Position numbers and translations under genes: made by a program. Positions 1 through 8,673 of a stretch of DNA of 64,000 nt are shown in pieces (position 1 is the first letter of the stretch; each line of letters opens with the position of its first letter). The notes under the pieces are model-generated. The model searched no databases, was not told where the DNA came from, and saw nothing but the letters and a program-made list of their open reading frames with translations. This DNA is from Lepidodermella squamata (Eukaryota; Gastrotricha): assembly GCA_047495785.1 (NCBI GenBank), contig JBLDXI010000015.1:992001-1056000 (forward strand), written 5' to 3'.

Positions 1-1
1 C

Positions 2-652
2 GAGAGAATCCCGCCTAAAACGCCGCAGCCTTGGACGAAAATCTCAGGAAAAAAGCATATTGCTGCGGCTATATCGAATTGCATGAGTCAGAATTACAAT
101 AGAATAGGAATTCTTGAAGAGTTGCGAGGTCTCGGACTTGAAGTCGATATTTTTGGTAAATGTGGCTCAAAGACATGCACTGGTGTATTCCGTCCAGAAT
201 GTTATCACCGTTTCGAGAGTGGCTACCTGTTTTACGCCGCCTTCGAAAATTCCCTTTGCCAAGATTATGTCACGGAAAAGGCGTTCAACATCCTGGACTA
301 CAACATTGTCCCCATCGTTATAGGCGAGTCGAATTATTCCGCGATTTTGCCTCCGAAATCGTTTATTAACCTGCGAGACTTTAAATCTGCTCAAAGTTTT
401 GCTAGGTTCATTCTCCAACTTTCGCAGGATGAAGTGGCTTACAATTCGTATTTTGATTGGAAAGCCAACTATCGGTTGAAGAAGGAGCCATATAATAATA
501 TGTATTGCAAACCATGTCTGAAAATGCATGAGCACAGATCTATGAAACCGAGAGAAACAAAAATATATGAAGATCTAGATTCTTGGTGGCGGCTGCCTTG
601 CTCGGGCACAGCCCGAGTGTACCGCGGAAGGTTCTTACTGCTCATCATTTAG
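2..652 (+). CDS. Alpha-1,3-fucosyltransferase (GT10), C-terminal part, 5' end outside window
   Basis: The reading frame is open from base 2 to a TAG at 650-652, about 216 residues, so the 5' part of the gene lies before the window. Members of this family transfer fucose from GDP-fucose to N- or O-glycans in the Golgi lumen. The sequence shows the family landmarks in order: ISNC before the donor-domain start, VDIFGKCG, the donor-site core FENSLCQDYVTEKAFN, then VPIVIGESNY and PPKSFI. The C-terminal CKPC-LKMHEH and DSWW segments fit the usual end of the catalytic domain. An internal ATG at 83 is not the real start, because coding similarity continues upstream of it. It reads away from the GT15 cluster next door. 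Whether 1-652 is a single last exon cannot be settled here. Confidence 0.88.
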   Translation, partial: ERIPPKTPQPWTKISGKKHIAAAISNCMSQNYNRIGILEELRGLGLEVDIFGKCGSKTCTGVFRPECYHRFESGYLFYAAFENSLCQDYVTEKAFNILDYNIVPIVIGESNYSAILPPKSFINLRDFKSAQSFARFILQLSQDEVAYNSYFDWKANYRLKKEPYNNMYCKPCLKMHEHRSMKPRETKIYEDLDSWWRLPCSGTARVYRGRFLLLII

Positions 653-967
653 ATTTGATGTTCTATTTCGTTCGTTTTCAGTACTGAAAGCAATCATTGA
701 ATCATCAAGCAAGCGATGGCTAGGAAACAATCGATAAATCTCAATGGGTAATAATTTTACATCATGTTTTATGGAAAATATAGTTATCATTTAGGTTATT
801 GAATACTGTCAGCCTGTTATGACATTTCGGAATGTACGCCGATTTTATACACTAAGGGATGCATACAGGAATTAAACAGATTCCAATAAATCAAACATAC
901 TTCATTTCGTTTTTCGGTGTACCTTGGAACCTTTCGGCGTCATGGTTATACGTGTGCAGCTGTTGGG
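653..967. other. Intergenic, nothing recognised
   Basis: AT-rich sequence between the fucosyltransferase stop and the foldback repeat. I see no coding frame with family signatures and no clear RNA gene. Confidence 0.5.
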
Positions 968-1556
968 GCGCGAGTCCGAATTCTGCCCGTACGCATTCGG
1001 GCGGGCCCGTGTGCAGACGGGTAACATTGATTCGCCGCTCCGCACTCGGGCCGCTTAAGAACATGCCCATATGGGAGGTTTACCGTAAATTTAACAAATT
1101 CAATAGATTCACGCTTCACGGTACATGGGCCGGCCTATGCGTTGACCCGAGCACGGCGGAGAGCAATGGGAACCAGCGCAATTGTTAGGCGCTCGAGACG
1201 TACTCGGGGCGCCGGGTTTGTGCTGGGACTTCTTACAGTTATCGTGTAGGGCGTTGGTTGTAGGATGACCCAAGCCCGGCAGCCCAAGCCCGGAGGCCCG
1301 ATTCCAGAGGCTCGAGCCCGGCTGCCCTAATGCGTCACCTAACAATTGCGCTGCTTCCCATTGCTCTCCGCCGTGCTCGGGTCAACGCATAGGCCGGCCC
1401 GTGTACCTTGAAGCGTTATTCTTTCGAAATCGTTAAATTTACGGTAAACTGCGCATATGGGCCCGGCATAGACTGACCAGCGCGCGGAGTGGCGAAGTGC
1501 AGTTACCCGGTCGCATACGGGCCGGCCCGAACGCGTACGGGCCGATTCCGATGAGC
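968..1556. mobile_element. GC-rich foldback (inverted repeat) element
   Basis: A GC-rich block unlike the AT-rich surroundings. Bases about 970-1188 and about 1334-1556 are diverged inverted copies of each other, each roughly 220 bases, around a spacer of about 150 bases rich in AAGCCCGG. Matching landmarks in the two arms are the CAATTGTTAGG end, the block GTTGACCCGAGCACGGCGG, the stretch TTTACCGTAAATTTAAC, and a CCCGTACGC motif near the outer ends. Open frames on opposite strands here encode near-identical peptides only because the arms are inverted copies. A related copy lies at 27777-28060. No transposase is present, so this is a non-autonomous foldback element or remnant. Confidence 0.8.
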
Positions 1557-1857
1557 ACATGAGGAGACCATTAAGCAGAATATTGACCTTTTTAACGAAG
1601 CGAGAAATTAAAAAAAAATTTGAGGGCATGTATAATTCGTATTATTTGGATACGTCCAATTTATGATACGCTCTGCAAGAGATTTGCAAGAGGCGGACTC
1701 AACTTTTCTAATCGATTTCATAAAATCCGTTGTTCTTTTCAAACATTATTTATTCGTTCCAAATCATAACATGTTATTATTACCCACTGGAAGCGTTCAA
1801 ATCATGAATAAATGGCGAGAAATATAACTGAACTTTAGACCGACCGGAGAATTTCCA
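1557..1857. other. Intergenic, nothing recognised
   Basis: AT-rich spacer between the foldback element and the first GT15-like gene. It must include the 3' untranslated end of that reverse-strand gene, but I could not place a strong polyadenylation signal. Confidence 0.45.
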
Positions 1858-2820
1858 TTATTTCTCATCGATGATCACTGGACTTGGGCAAGTGATAGGA
1901 AAAGGCTGGCCGTGGTAGTACTGGATATCGCAAAATTCATGAACCTGCGTCGCATTGTCAAAATACATCTGAACCGTGAGATACCGCAGCGGCGCATCGC
2001 CCCATCGCCTCTCATAAATCTTCTTCGAAGCCACAACCTCCCGGGCGAAATCGCGGATGCCAGGGTGCTCGCGGAAGGTCGGTACGTGGAGGATTTCGAA
2101 ATTGTTATAATAAATAGGCAGTAGAAATTCATCGCGATTCTCCTTCGGAAACTCGGGCAATTGATGCGTGAAGATCGAATCTCGGCGCGACGAAACGTAA
2201 TCATCCGTGAAGTTGACCAGGCCAACCGTGACGTAGGCCGGGTCATGCATCTGGTTCTTGAACGCGTACAAATACCCACGCGATTTCATGAATTTAAACA
2301 CGTCGTAGTTGATTTTCGATTGAACATTCGAATCCGCGTCGAATCGCCACATGTACTCGACGTCTTGCATGACTGGCTCGAAAAAGACCTTGGTGAACCA
2401 GAATTCGATCATGTTGAGGTACCCAAGCCCCCAGCGGGCCCAGATCGTGCAGTTCGGTGGCTGATATCCGAATTGAACCTCGACGAAATCGATCAGTTGA
2501 TGCTCGTCCACATCCATCCAAGATTTTGTCAGGCTGAAAAATTGCTCCTTTTCAACCGGCCCGTCGTAGAAAACGATGACAGGATATCGGTATTTCCGGT
2601 TGAAATTTTCGAAAAATTGGCGAAGTGATTCGCTAAGTTGGCTGTATCGGCTCGCCGTTGTTAGGTAGGCAATGACGCTTCGCAATTTTCGGTCGGATTT
2701 GACAGGCTGGTTCCCGGCCTGTCTCGGGCTAAAATAAACGAAGCTCGAGAAAACGATTACTGCCAAAGCGAAAATCGGCAATTTCGCTGCAATTCGATGC
2801 TGCCTCAGCTGATAAGCCAT
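1858..2820 (-). CDS. GT15-family (KRE2/MNT1-like) mannosyltransferase-like protein 1
   Basis: Single-exon gene of 320 residues from the ATG at 2820; an in-frame ATG five codons upstream is possible. I chose 2820 because it aligns with the starts of the paralogs (MAYQL, MTNFP, MTYHL). A hydrophobic segment at about residues 12-30 is a type II Golgi signal anchor. Family features follow: VIAYLTTASRYSQL, FNRKYRYPVIVFYDGP, a donor-site stretch MWRFDADS, the YYNNFEI motif, and ERRWGDAPLRYL followed by a cysteine-bearing tail with TCPSP. Fungal GT15 enzymes add alpha-1,2-mannose from GDP-mannose to glycoproteins in the Golgi. The substrate here is unknown. It is the most diverged of the four copies in the acceptor-side region (residues about 120-140). 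Confidence 0.8.
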   Translation of the reverse strand: MAYQLRQHRIAAKLPIFALAVIVFSSFVYFSPRQAGNQPVKSDRKLRSVIAYLTTASRYSQLSESLRQFFENFNRKYRYPVIVFYDGPVEKEQFFSLTKSWMDVDEHQLIDFVEVQFGYQPPNCTIWARWGLGYLNMIEFWFTKVFFEPVMQDVEYMWRFDADSNVQSKINYDVFKFMKSRGYLYAFKNQMHDPAYVTVGLVNFTDDYVSSRRDSIFTHQLPEFPKENRDEFLLPIYYNNFEILHVPTFREHPGIRDFAREVVASKKIYERRWGDAPLRYLTVQMYFDNATQVHEFCDIQYYHGQPFPITCPSPVIIDEK

Positions 2821-2835
2821 GACTAGATAAAACAA

Positions 2836-3363
2836 ACAATTAAATTTGTAATTAAAATTCCAGTGTTCCGTTAATCTTAACGTGGTATAAAGATTTGAAA
2901 TATCCGCAAACTCCCGGCTGAGTAGTGAATCTCAAACGATAATAGGTGAAATGGAGCGAAGATTTAAAGCAGTTAGTTGAATAATGTAGCAGGATCATAC
3001 TTTTTAACCGTTGTGTTCAACAATTTTTTATTGTTTTTGAGAATTATTTTGAATGACGGTGTTCACTATTTTCGAAATGAACACGCGCTGCTCACGCCTC
3101 GAAATCGATTAAATAAGTTTGTGGTATGAGCTAAAAAATACCCACGTAAAATCAAAATAAAAAATCAAATGAAATTTCTTAATAATTTTTAGAATGCCTG
3201 CCGATAAAGAATTCTTGAGGAGGCAATTGAATTTTTTAAAATTTTTAATTGTATGTGTAACAATTCGAAGTCAAAATCTCTCTAGCATCAAATTGCGTAC
3301 ATATCACAGCAAATTTCAGATAAAGAAAAAATAACGAATAATTCTGAGATTAAAATTTTATTT
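2836..3363. other. Intergenic between GT15-like genes 1 and 2
   Basis: AT-rich spacer with no supportable gene. It should contain the promoter of gene 1 and the 3' end of gene 2. I see no repeat or RNA structure in it. Confidence 0.5.
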
Positions 3364-4446
3364 TCATTCATCATCATCGTCATCATATAGAAGCAAGGAT
3401 ACGGCTTGTTTGATGATTTCTTCATCTATCACCGCACTCGGGCAAGTTCTCTTGAAATAGCCTTGATGTTCGTAGTCGAAGTCGCAAAATCCGTGGACTT
3501 GACTTGATCGATTCAAATACATAGCAACGGTTAGATACCGCAACGGCGCATCGCCCCACCGTTTTTCGTAAATTTGCATCGAATCAACTATTTGATTAGT
3601 AAAATCACGAATTCCAGGATGATCACGAAAAGTTGGGACATGAACTATTTCGAAATTGTTGTAGTAGCCAGGAAATGCGAATTTTCGTCTCTCAGTTTGA
3701 TTCGTCGGAAATTTCGGCAATTGCTCCACGAAAATCGTCGAATTTCGCCGTGAAACATAATTTTCCGTAAAATCAATCAACCCATTCGTAAAATCGAACA
3801 AATCAGTTGTATTCAATCGATAGCCATATTTCAAATTTTCCGATTTCATAAATTCAAAAATGTCGTATTTTATTTTCGATTTTATGCTTGAATCTGAGTC
3901 GAGGCGGAGGAAGTACTCAACGTCACGCATGGCTGGTTCGTTGAAAATTCGATGAAACCAAAAATCAATCATATGCCGATAACCGATAGGAAATCGATCG
4001 CCGTGCATCATGAGTTCAGGGTCGTAGATTTCGAGAAACTTCCGTGGAATTTTGAATTTAACTGCGTGAAATTCAATCAATGTTTCATCGTCTTCCTCGA
4101 GCCACTCCTCGGTTAAATTTCGAAATTTTTCCATTTCAAGCGGGCCGTCGTAGAAAATCAGGACAGGATATCGGTATTTCGAGTTAAAATATTTAAATAA
4201 CCGCCGTAGTGATGTTGACAACTGGTCGTAACGTCTCGCCCTTGTTAAATAGACGATTACATTTCGAGTTGGTGCATCGATCAAGTTGTCAGCAAATTTG
4301 ATTTCAGGCTCGATTGAAGCCGAGATCGGGCGTGAAGTCGGGCTGAAAATTGTGAAACCGATGAATAGGCCGATGCTGATTCCGATTAGGAAAATTGCAG
4401 GTACAATTATTCGATAATTAGGCCGATTTTTCGGAAAATTCGTCAT
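3364..4446 (-). CDS. GT15-family (KRE2/MNT1-like) mannosyltransferase-like protein 2
   Basis: Single-exon gene, 360 residues, starting at the ATG at 4446. A short cytoplasmic basic head is followed by a transmembrane anchor at about residues 14-32. The catalytic region shows YLTRARRYDQL, FNSKYRYPVLIFYDGPLE, IGYRHMIDFWF, EYFLRLDSDSS, YYNNFEIVHVPTFRDH, YEKRWGDAPLRYL and a FKRTCPS tail. Fungal enzymes of this family have IGYRHM-like and ERWGDAPVHS motifs at the equivalent places, so the assignment rests on several collinear motifs. The C-terminus ends in an acidic run of six Asp/Glu after YD, not seen in its neighbours. It resembles gene 4 most closely, sharing the FLEIYDPELM segment, which suggests those two derive from the latest duplication. 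Confidence 0.85.
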   Translation of the reverse strand: MTNFPKNRPNYRIIVPAIFLIGISIGLFIGFTIFSPTSRPISASIEPEIKFADNLIDAPTRNVIVYLTRARRYDQLSTSLRRLFKYFNSKYRYPVLIFYDGPLEMEKFRNLTEEWLEEDDETLIEFHAVKFKIPRKFLEIYDPELMMHGDRFPIGYRHMIDFWFHRIFNEPAMRDVEYFLRLDSDSSIKSKIKYDIFEFMKSENLKYGYRLNTTDLFDFTNGLIDFTENYVSRRNSTIFVEQLPKFPTNQTERRKFAFPGYYNNFEIVHVPTFRDHPGIRDFTNQIVDSMQIYEKRWGDAPLRYLTVAMYLNRSSQVHGFCDFDYEHQGYFKRTCPSAVIDEEIIKQAVSLLLYDDDDDE

Positions 4447-4721
4447 AGCACCGAGATGGCCTAAGAAACGACAGGAAATAATGATCCAGAAATTACTACG
4501 TTGAAAATTATAAAAAAAAACGTACGATGATTTTTTTCAGAATGGAGAAAAAATAGAATAAAAAATTAATTGACACATTGCACCTTGTCTTTATGGCCTA
4601 ATAGCAGCTCGTCAAAATTTATTCGTGCGCGGCATTTATTTTTTAGCATAATGTTATCAAAAATAGGCATTTTGCCGATCGAATTTTTTTTTATAATATT
4701 GCCCGAAAAAAGAGAAACAAA

Positions 4722-4759
4722 TGGGAAAGGAAAGGAAAGGAAAGGAAAGGAAAGGAAAG
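4722..4759. repeat. AAAGG microsatellite
   Basis: About seven tandem copies of a five-base purine unit (AAAGG) lie between GT15-like genes 2 and 3. No function is implied. Confidence 0.85.
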
Positions 4760-4817
4760 AGGAATATAAAAGAAATACCAGAAATATAAAAATTTGGTAA
4801 GGAGTTCGAATCTGAAT

Positions 4818-5789
4818 TTATTTTGAAAAAACCGGACTGTTACAAGTCTTCAAATACATAGTCTGATGGTCGTAATCAAAGTCACAAAATCTATAAACTT
4901 GCGTCGTAACATTCAAATACATTTGAACAGTCAAATACCTCAATGGCGCATCGCCCCAGCGATTTTCGAAAATTTTCCCAGATTCAACAACTTCCCGCGT
5001 AAAATTCCGAATTCCAGGATGGTCGCGAAAAGTTGGCGCATGAATGATTTCAAAATTATTGTAGTAAGTCGGAACGTAAAAGTCGTTCTTGCCCGATTCC
5101 GTCGGCGGGAATTTCGGCATTTGCCGTTGAAAAATCGACTTGCGATGCCTGGCAACGTATTTCTCGGTAAAATCGACCAGACCTGCCGTCACTTCAGGCG
5201 CATCAGCTCCTTTCAACCGATATCCGTAAATAAATCCGTTCAATTTCATAAATTCGAAAATGTCGTAATTTAAGGCGGAACTAATTCGAGAATCTGAATC
5301 GAGACGTAGCAAATATTTGACATTTTGCATAGCTGGTTGATTAAACACTCTGCTGAACCAAAATTCGATCATACTTTTGTAGCCGAAATTTTCGATATTT
5401 TTTCCTGGAGTTTTATCGAATTTTACTTCGATGAATTTGATAAGATTAATGTCATCTTCTTTAAGCGATGAAGTGGCGATAATTTTTTTGAATTTTTCTA
5501 TTTCCAGCAGACCGTCGTAGAAAATAAGGACAGGATATTGGTATTTTCGGTTGAAATTTTCGAACAGAGAACTCAGCGATCCGACGAGTTGGCCGTACCG
5601 ATCGGCAGTTGTGAGATAAACGATAGCATTTCGTAAAGTTGCTTGTGAATTTTGATGAATATTTGGTGTGGTGATCGGGTCATCGGGAATTGTGATTTTG
5701 CCAGTCATGGAGAAGCAGACGTAAAATGTTGCGGCAATCAACATTGCACTTAGCTGCTTGAGTTGTTGTAGCCAGCCTTTAAAATCCAT
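4818..5789 (-). CDS. GT15-family (KRE2/MNT1-like) mannosyltransferase-like protein 3
   Basis: Single-exon gene of 323 residues when started at the ATG at 5789 (MDFKGWLQQL), which places the membrane anchor (residues about 12-30) close to the N-terminus as in the paralogs. An upstream in-frame ATG at 5861 would add 24 residues. It carries the same ordered motifs: YLTTADRYGQL, FNRKYQYPVLIFYDG, GYKSMIEFWF, KYLLRLDSDSR, YYNNFEIIHAPTFRDH, ENRWGDAPLRYL and a final LKTCNSP. It lacks the FLEIYDPELM insert found in copies 2 and 4, so it groups with copy 1 in that region. It is in the same orientation as the other copies, consistent with tandem duplication. Confidence 0.82.
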   Translation of the reverse strand: MDFKGWLQQLKQLSAMLIAATFYVCFSMTGKITIPDDPITTPNIHQNSQATLRNAIVYLTTADRYGQLVGSLSSLFENFNRKYQYPVLIFYDGLLEIEKFKKIIATSSLKEDDINLIKFIEVKFDKTPGKNIENFGYKSMIEFWFSRVFNQPAMQNVKYLLRLDSDSRISSALNYDIFEFMKLNGFIYGYRLKGADAPEVTAGLVDFTEKYVARHRKSIFQRQMPKFPPTESGKNDFYVPTYYNNFEIIHAPTFRDHPGIRNFTREVVESGKIFENRWGDAPLRYLTVQMYLNVTTQVYRFCDFDYDHQTMYLKTCNSPVFSK

Positions 5790-5861
5790 GATATTGGTAT
5801 AGGTAACAGTTGCCTTATTGAGTGTAAGACTTCTCTGTTCTAAAGCGCAAAACCTGGTCAA

Positions 5862-6751
5862 ATTTGGAGTAATTCATGTGTGTGATGTGTGACCTTGGGA
5901 AATTCCAAGCCTTATTGCGATGCGAGCGTGACCTTTTGAACGCGCATGATTAAACTGCACCCGCCAGATGTTGCCTGCAGCACTTTATAGAGAACGTATT
6001 GCACACTTGTGATCTATGGGTCTATTTCACCGCCTTAAAAATTCGATTATCGAGGTCAGGATGCCCGAATGTTGCTCGTATGGGTGGTGGTCTCAAGCCA
6101 ACAAAAGTGCCACATTTTTAGGAAATCTTTGGTGTTTACATGGGAAAATCTTTAATTTTGAGCCTGATGAGCTACCCGAAATTCCGGTAAGAATAAAAGA
6201 AAACACCCCGAAAGATGCGAGAATCTCGGGCGCGTGCCCGTGAGTCAAGTGCAAGGCACCGGGGCCAGGCACATTGTGGAACCACTCGAAAGTCCAATCC
6301 CGACGCCTATTGGTAAAGAAGGACGTTTCCTTTCTCGAAAACTGGACGTAGTCTTTCGATTTTGAAGCATGTGTAAAGAGGTTTGCCTTAATTGAATCGG
6401 TTCCTTTGGCGGAAGCTTTCGGCTACCTATTTCAGGCCTTATCAGAACTCCCGAAGGCCCCATAGGTCTTTACAGGAGTGGCATTAGCTCTTCGCTCAAG
6501 GTTTATTGTGAGGAAATGACCAGAAATGTTCAAATAATCAGGCGATCAAGGGAGGGAGACAAGGTATAAAAGATCAAAAGTACTCAACAATGGCAATGGG
6601 CAATGGCAATGGCAATAGGCTTTCAGTTTCGATAACAAATAACAAGAAATAGGAAAACAGAAATGAGCTCGCGTTATTGGTGACTTGCGATACGTACTTG
6701 TACTTGAAATCTCAACTCTGACTTGAAACCTTGAAATCCAAATGAAAAAAT
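5862..6751. other. Intergenic between GT15-like gene 3 and the tRNA cluster
   Basis: No supportable gene. A short imperfect GCAATG-type microsatellite lies at about 6588-6621. Open frames here have no recognisable composition or motifs. Confidence 0.5.
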
Positions 6752-6797
6752 TTGACATCTTATATGCAAAGCTCTACCACTGAGCTACATATCCACA
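6752..6797 (-). pseudogene. tRNA-Ala pseudogene fragment
   Basis: The reverse strand carries the 5' part of a tRNA-Ala: the D-arm GTAGCTCAGTGGTAGAGC matches the intact copy at 8188-8259. About six bases before the anticodon loop are missing and the T-arm and 3' acceptor are gone. It is the first member of the left copy of a duplicated tRNA block. Confidence 0.85.
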
Positions 6798-6863
6798 TGA
6801 TTTTAACGGGCCTAACAATAGTGGTATCCTTAGGTCAGTTTAGAGTAAGAAAAATGTTGGACG

Positions 6864-6936
6864 AGGTTCCGGCGGGGTTCGAACCCGCTACCTTCTCCGT
6901 GTGAAGGAGACGGGATAACCACTACACTACGGAACC
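6864..6936 (-). tRNA. tRNA-Val (CAC)
   Basis: A 73-base cloverleaf on the reverse strand. The acceptor GGTTCCG pairs with CGGAACC, the anticodon loop is TTCACAC, and the T-arm is GCGGG-TTCGAAC-CCCGC. It differs from the copy at 8334-8406 at a few sites: CCC for CAC after the D-loop, and TAG for TCG before the T-stem. This copy may therefore be slightly degraded. Confidence 0.9.
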
Positions 6937-7010
6937 TGGTTGCTAAATAGCTCTGGCGTCAAAAACTGGAGAATAAATAACCTGGTTCTTCTGCAAAGCC
7001 ATAACAAAAT

Positions 7011-7082
7011 TTCCCTGACCGGGAATCGAACCCGGGCCGCCGCGGTGAGAACGCGGAATCCTAACCACTAGACCATCAGGGA
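7011..7082 (-). tRNA. tRNA-Glu (CTC)
   Basis: A 72-base cloverleaf on the reverse strand. The acceptor TCCCTGA pairs with TCAGGGA, with discriminator A. The anticodon stem-loop CCGCG-TTCTCAC-CGCGG gives anticodon CTC, and the T-loop TTCGATT is canonical. The second block copy at 8481-8527 has lost its anticodon arm, so this is the intact Glu copy. Confidence 0.95.
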
Positions 7083-7160
7083 GGGTGAAAACTGAATCTG
7101 ACTATGGAATGCTACTTTCGTGAGGAATTAGGTTCCCTTTGCCATTGCAAAAGTTGAAGC

Positions 7161-7234
7161 TGCCCCCTGTGAGGATCGAACTCACGACCTCCAGATTATG
7201 AGACTGGCGCTCTAGCCAACTGAGCCAAGGAGGC
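7161..7234 (-). tRNA. tRNA-Met (CAT), elongator type
   Basis: A 74-base cloverleaf on the reverse strand. The acceptor GCCTCCT pairs with AGGGGGC with one G-T pair, the anticodon loop is CTCATAA, and the T-arm is GTGAG-TTCGATC-CTCAC. It is essentially identical to the copy at 8600-8673. The sequence is of elongator type. Confidence 0.95.
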
Positions 7235-7298
7235 GCTTGTGGTCACCATGGGTCCCATTGTCATTTCCTAACTGAATGATTGATGTTAGGGGAAATAG

Positions 7299-7370
7299 AG
7301 AAGCCAAGGGGGATCGAACCCGTGACCTTCTGTTTACAAGACAGATGCTCTACCACCAAGCTACTGAGCC
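7299..7370 (-). tRNA. tRNA-Thr (TGT)-like, probably degenerate
   Basis: The reverse strand has a good D-arm, a CTGT-CTTGTAA-ACAG anticodon arm giving anticodon TGT, and a TTCGATC T-loop. The T-stem contains a C-C mismatch and the 3' acceptor strand does not pair well with GGCTCAG at the 5' end. It is more likely a decayed tRNA-Thr than a working gene. Confidence 0.6.
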
Positions 7371-7436
7371 GGCTGATAGCTAAGCCAATTGTAGATTTTC
7401 GAAGATCCAGCGAGTTCATCATGACTAAAAAGTTGG

Positions 7437-7508
7437 CGACCCAGATGGGACTCGAACCCACAATCTCCGGCTCCGGAGGCCGACGCCTTACCATTAGGCC
7501 ACTAGGCC
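7437..7508 (-). tRNA. tRNA-Arg (CCG)
   Basis: A 72-base cloverleaf on the reverse strand. The acceptor GGCCTAG pairs with CTGGGTC with G-T pairs, the anticodon loop is CTCCGGA, and the T-arm is GTGGG-TTCGAGT-CCCAT. All arms fold, so it is probably functional. Confidence 0.9.
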
Positions 7509-7680
7509 GGGACAATCATACGATTCTCTTCAGTTATATTCAATGAATAGACGCCTTGTTTTACTGCTTCAACGGTACTTACTTATTTTTCTTTCTGTTT
7601 TGTAATTTGCTTATTAGTTGAGACTATTAGGTCTTTTTTTAAATATACACGGGTGTGGGGGGATAGCCGTTCGCCACCAA

Positions 7681-7756
7681 GCTGCTATGCCCGAGTGGGG
7701 TCTGAATTGAAATCAGATGCGGTCTCCGCGCGCAGGTTCAAATCCTATTGGCAGCG
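7681..7756 (+). pseudogene. tRNA-Ser (TGA) with truncated D-arm
   Basis: The only forward-strand tRNA in the cluster. The acceptor GCTGCTA pairs with TGGCAGC, the anticodon loop is ATTGAAA (TGA), a long variable arm is present, and the T-loop is TTCAAAT. It is 76 bases against about 82 expected, because part of the D-loop and D-stem is deleted. It is therefore probably a pseudogene. Confidence 0.75.
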
Positions 7757-8070
7757 ATAACATTTTTTGGGTTTCGATGTTGGCGATTTATCTGTCAAAT
7801 CCGATATATCAAGGCTGATACTGGTTTTTCAAATTCTAGTTCCCAACTACCAGTTATTTTCCTGCATCTTCGACCGAGAAAATAAAAGGAACAATTCGGA
7901 TGAATCCAGAAAACTTGTGAAATTGAGGTATCAGAGGAAAATATTTCAAGGTATGGCAGAGTCGGATTTATTTTCTTGTAAATGTTCAGCTCATCTCTGT
8001 TACTAGAAGCGAAACCAGTGTAAGCTTTACCTCAAAACTCACAGAGATGCTTTTAAAATGAAAAAGGGAA

Positions 8071-8119
8071 AGGTTCCGCCGGGGTTCGAACCCGTGACCT
8101 TCTGCGTGTAAAGCAGACG
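8071..8119 (-). pseudogene. tRNA-Val (TAC) 3' fragment
   Basis: The reverse strand retains the anticodon arm (loop TTTACAC, anticodon TAC), the T-arm and the 3' acceptor CGGAACC. The 5' acceptor and D-arm are missing and the flanking sequence is unrelated. Confidence 0.8.
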
Positions 8120-8187
8120 TGATAAATGGAAATCAAACTGCGATATTTGAATAAAGAGAATTTTTCGAACTTTTAGTTTCAAAAATT

Positions 8188-8259
8188 TGGAGATGCCGGG
8201 GTTTGAACCCGGGACATCTTACATGCAAAGCAAGCGCTCTACCACTGAGCTACATCCCC
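8188..8259 (-). tRNA. tRNA-Ala (TGC)
   Basis: A 72-base cloverleaf on the reverse strand. The acceptor GGGGATG pairs with CATCTCC plus discriminator A, the anticodon loop is TTTGCAT, and the T-arm is CCGGG-TTCAAAC-CCCGG. It is the intact partner of the fragment at 6752-6797. Confidence 0.95.
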
Positions 8260-8333
8260 ACATGGAATAGAGCGACGAAAATCTGGTTTCAAATAGTAAT
8301 TGAACTCTGCCAGGGCTGGAAAAATGACGGACG

Positions 8334-8406
8334 AGGTTCCGGCGGGGTTCGAACCCGCGACCTTCTCCGTGTGAAGGAGACGTGATAACCACTACACTAC
8401 GGAACC
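8334..8406 (-). tRNA. tRNA-Val (CAC)
   Basis: A 73-base cloverleaf on the reverse strand with acceptor GGTTCCG/CGGAACC, anticodon loop TTCACAC and a perfect T-stem. It keeps the usual TTATCACG after the D-loop, unlike the copy at 6864-6936. The bases just outside the 3' end (GGACGA on the forward strand) are shared with the other copy, which shows block duplication. Confidence 0.95.
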
Positions 8407-8480
8407 TGGGTATAACATAGCTCAAGCACCAAACAAATGAGCGAATCATGAATATTTTGAGTACATAGCTGTATTAAAAG

Positions 8481-8527
8481 TTCCCTGACCGGGAATCGAA
8501 CACGGGAATCCTAACCACTGTAGGGAG
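8481..8527 (-). pseudogene. tRNA-Glu pseudogene, anticodon arm deleted
   Basis: The reverse strand keeps the 5' acceptor/D region (AGTGGTTAGGATTCC) and the T-arm with 3' acceptor (TTCGATTCCCGGTCAGGGA). The anticodon arm between them is deleted. It matches the intact tRNA-Glu at 7011-7082. Confidence 0.9.
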
Positions 8528-8599
8528 GATGAACCTAGAACCTAATTGGGGTGTGACTTTAGTTGGGAATCAGGATCCTAATTGTCAAAAAGGTGAAGC

Positions 8600-8673
8600 T
8601 GCCCCCTGTGAGGATCGAACTCACGACCTCCAGATTATGAGACTGGCGCTCTAGCCAACTGAGCCAAGGAGGC
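8600..8673 (-). tRNA. tRNA-Met (CAT), elongator type
   Basis: A 74-base reverse-strand cloverleaf that I read as the same sequence as 7161-7234. Both copies share GAAGC on one side and GCTTGTGG on the other, so the duplication extends past the gene. Confidence 0.95.

Noticed and set aside
859-1629. Two open frames on opposite strands encoding similar Cys-containing peptides
   Set aside because: They are translations of the two arms of the foldback repeat. The similarity follows from inversion, not from two genes.
7261-7546. Overlapping frames on both strands across the tRNA cluster, and another at 8203-8449
   Set aside because: They run through folded tRNA genes and exist only because tRNA sequence lacks stops in those frames.
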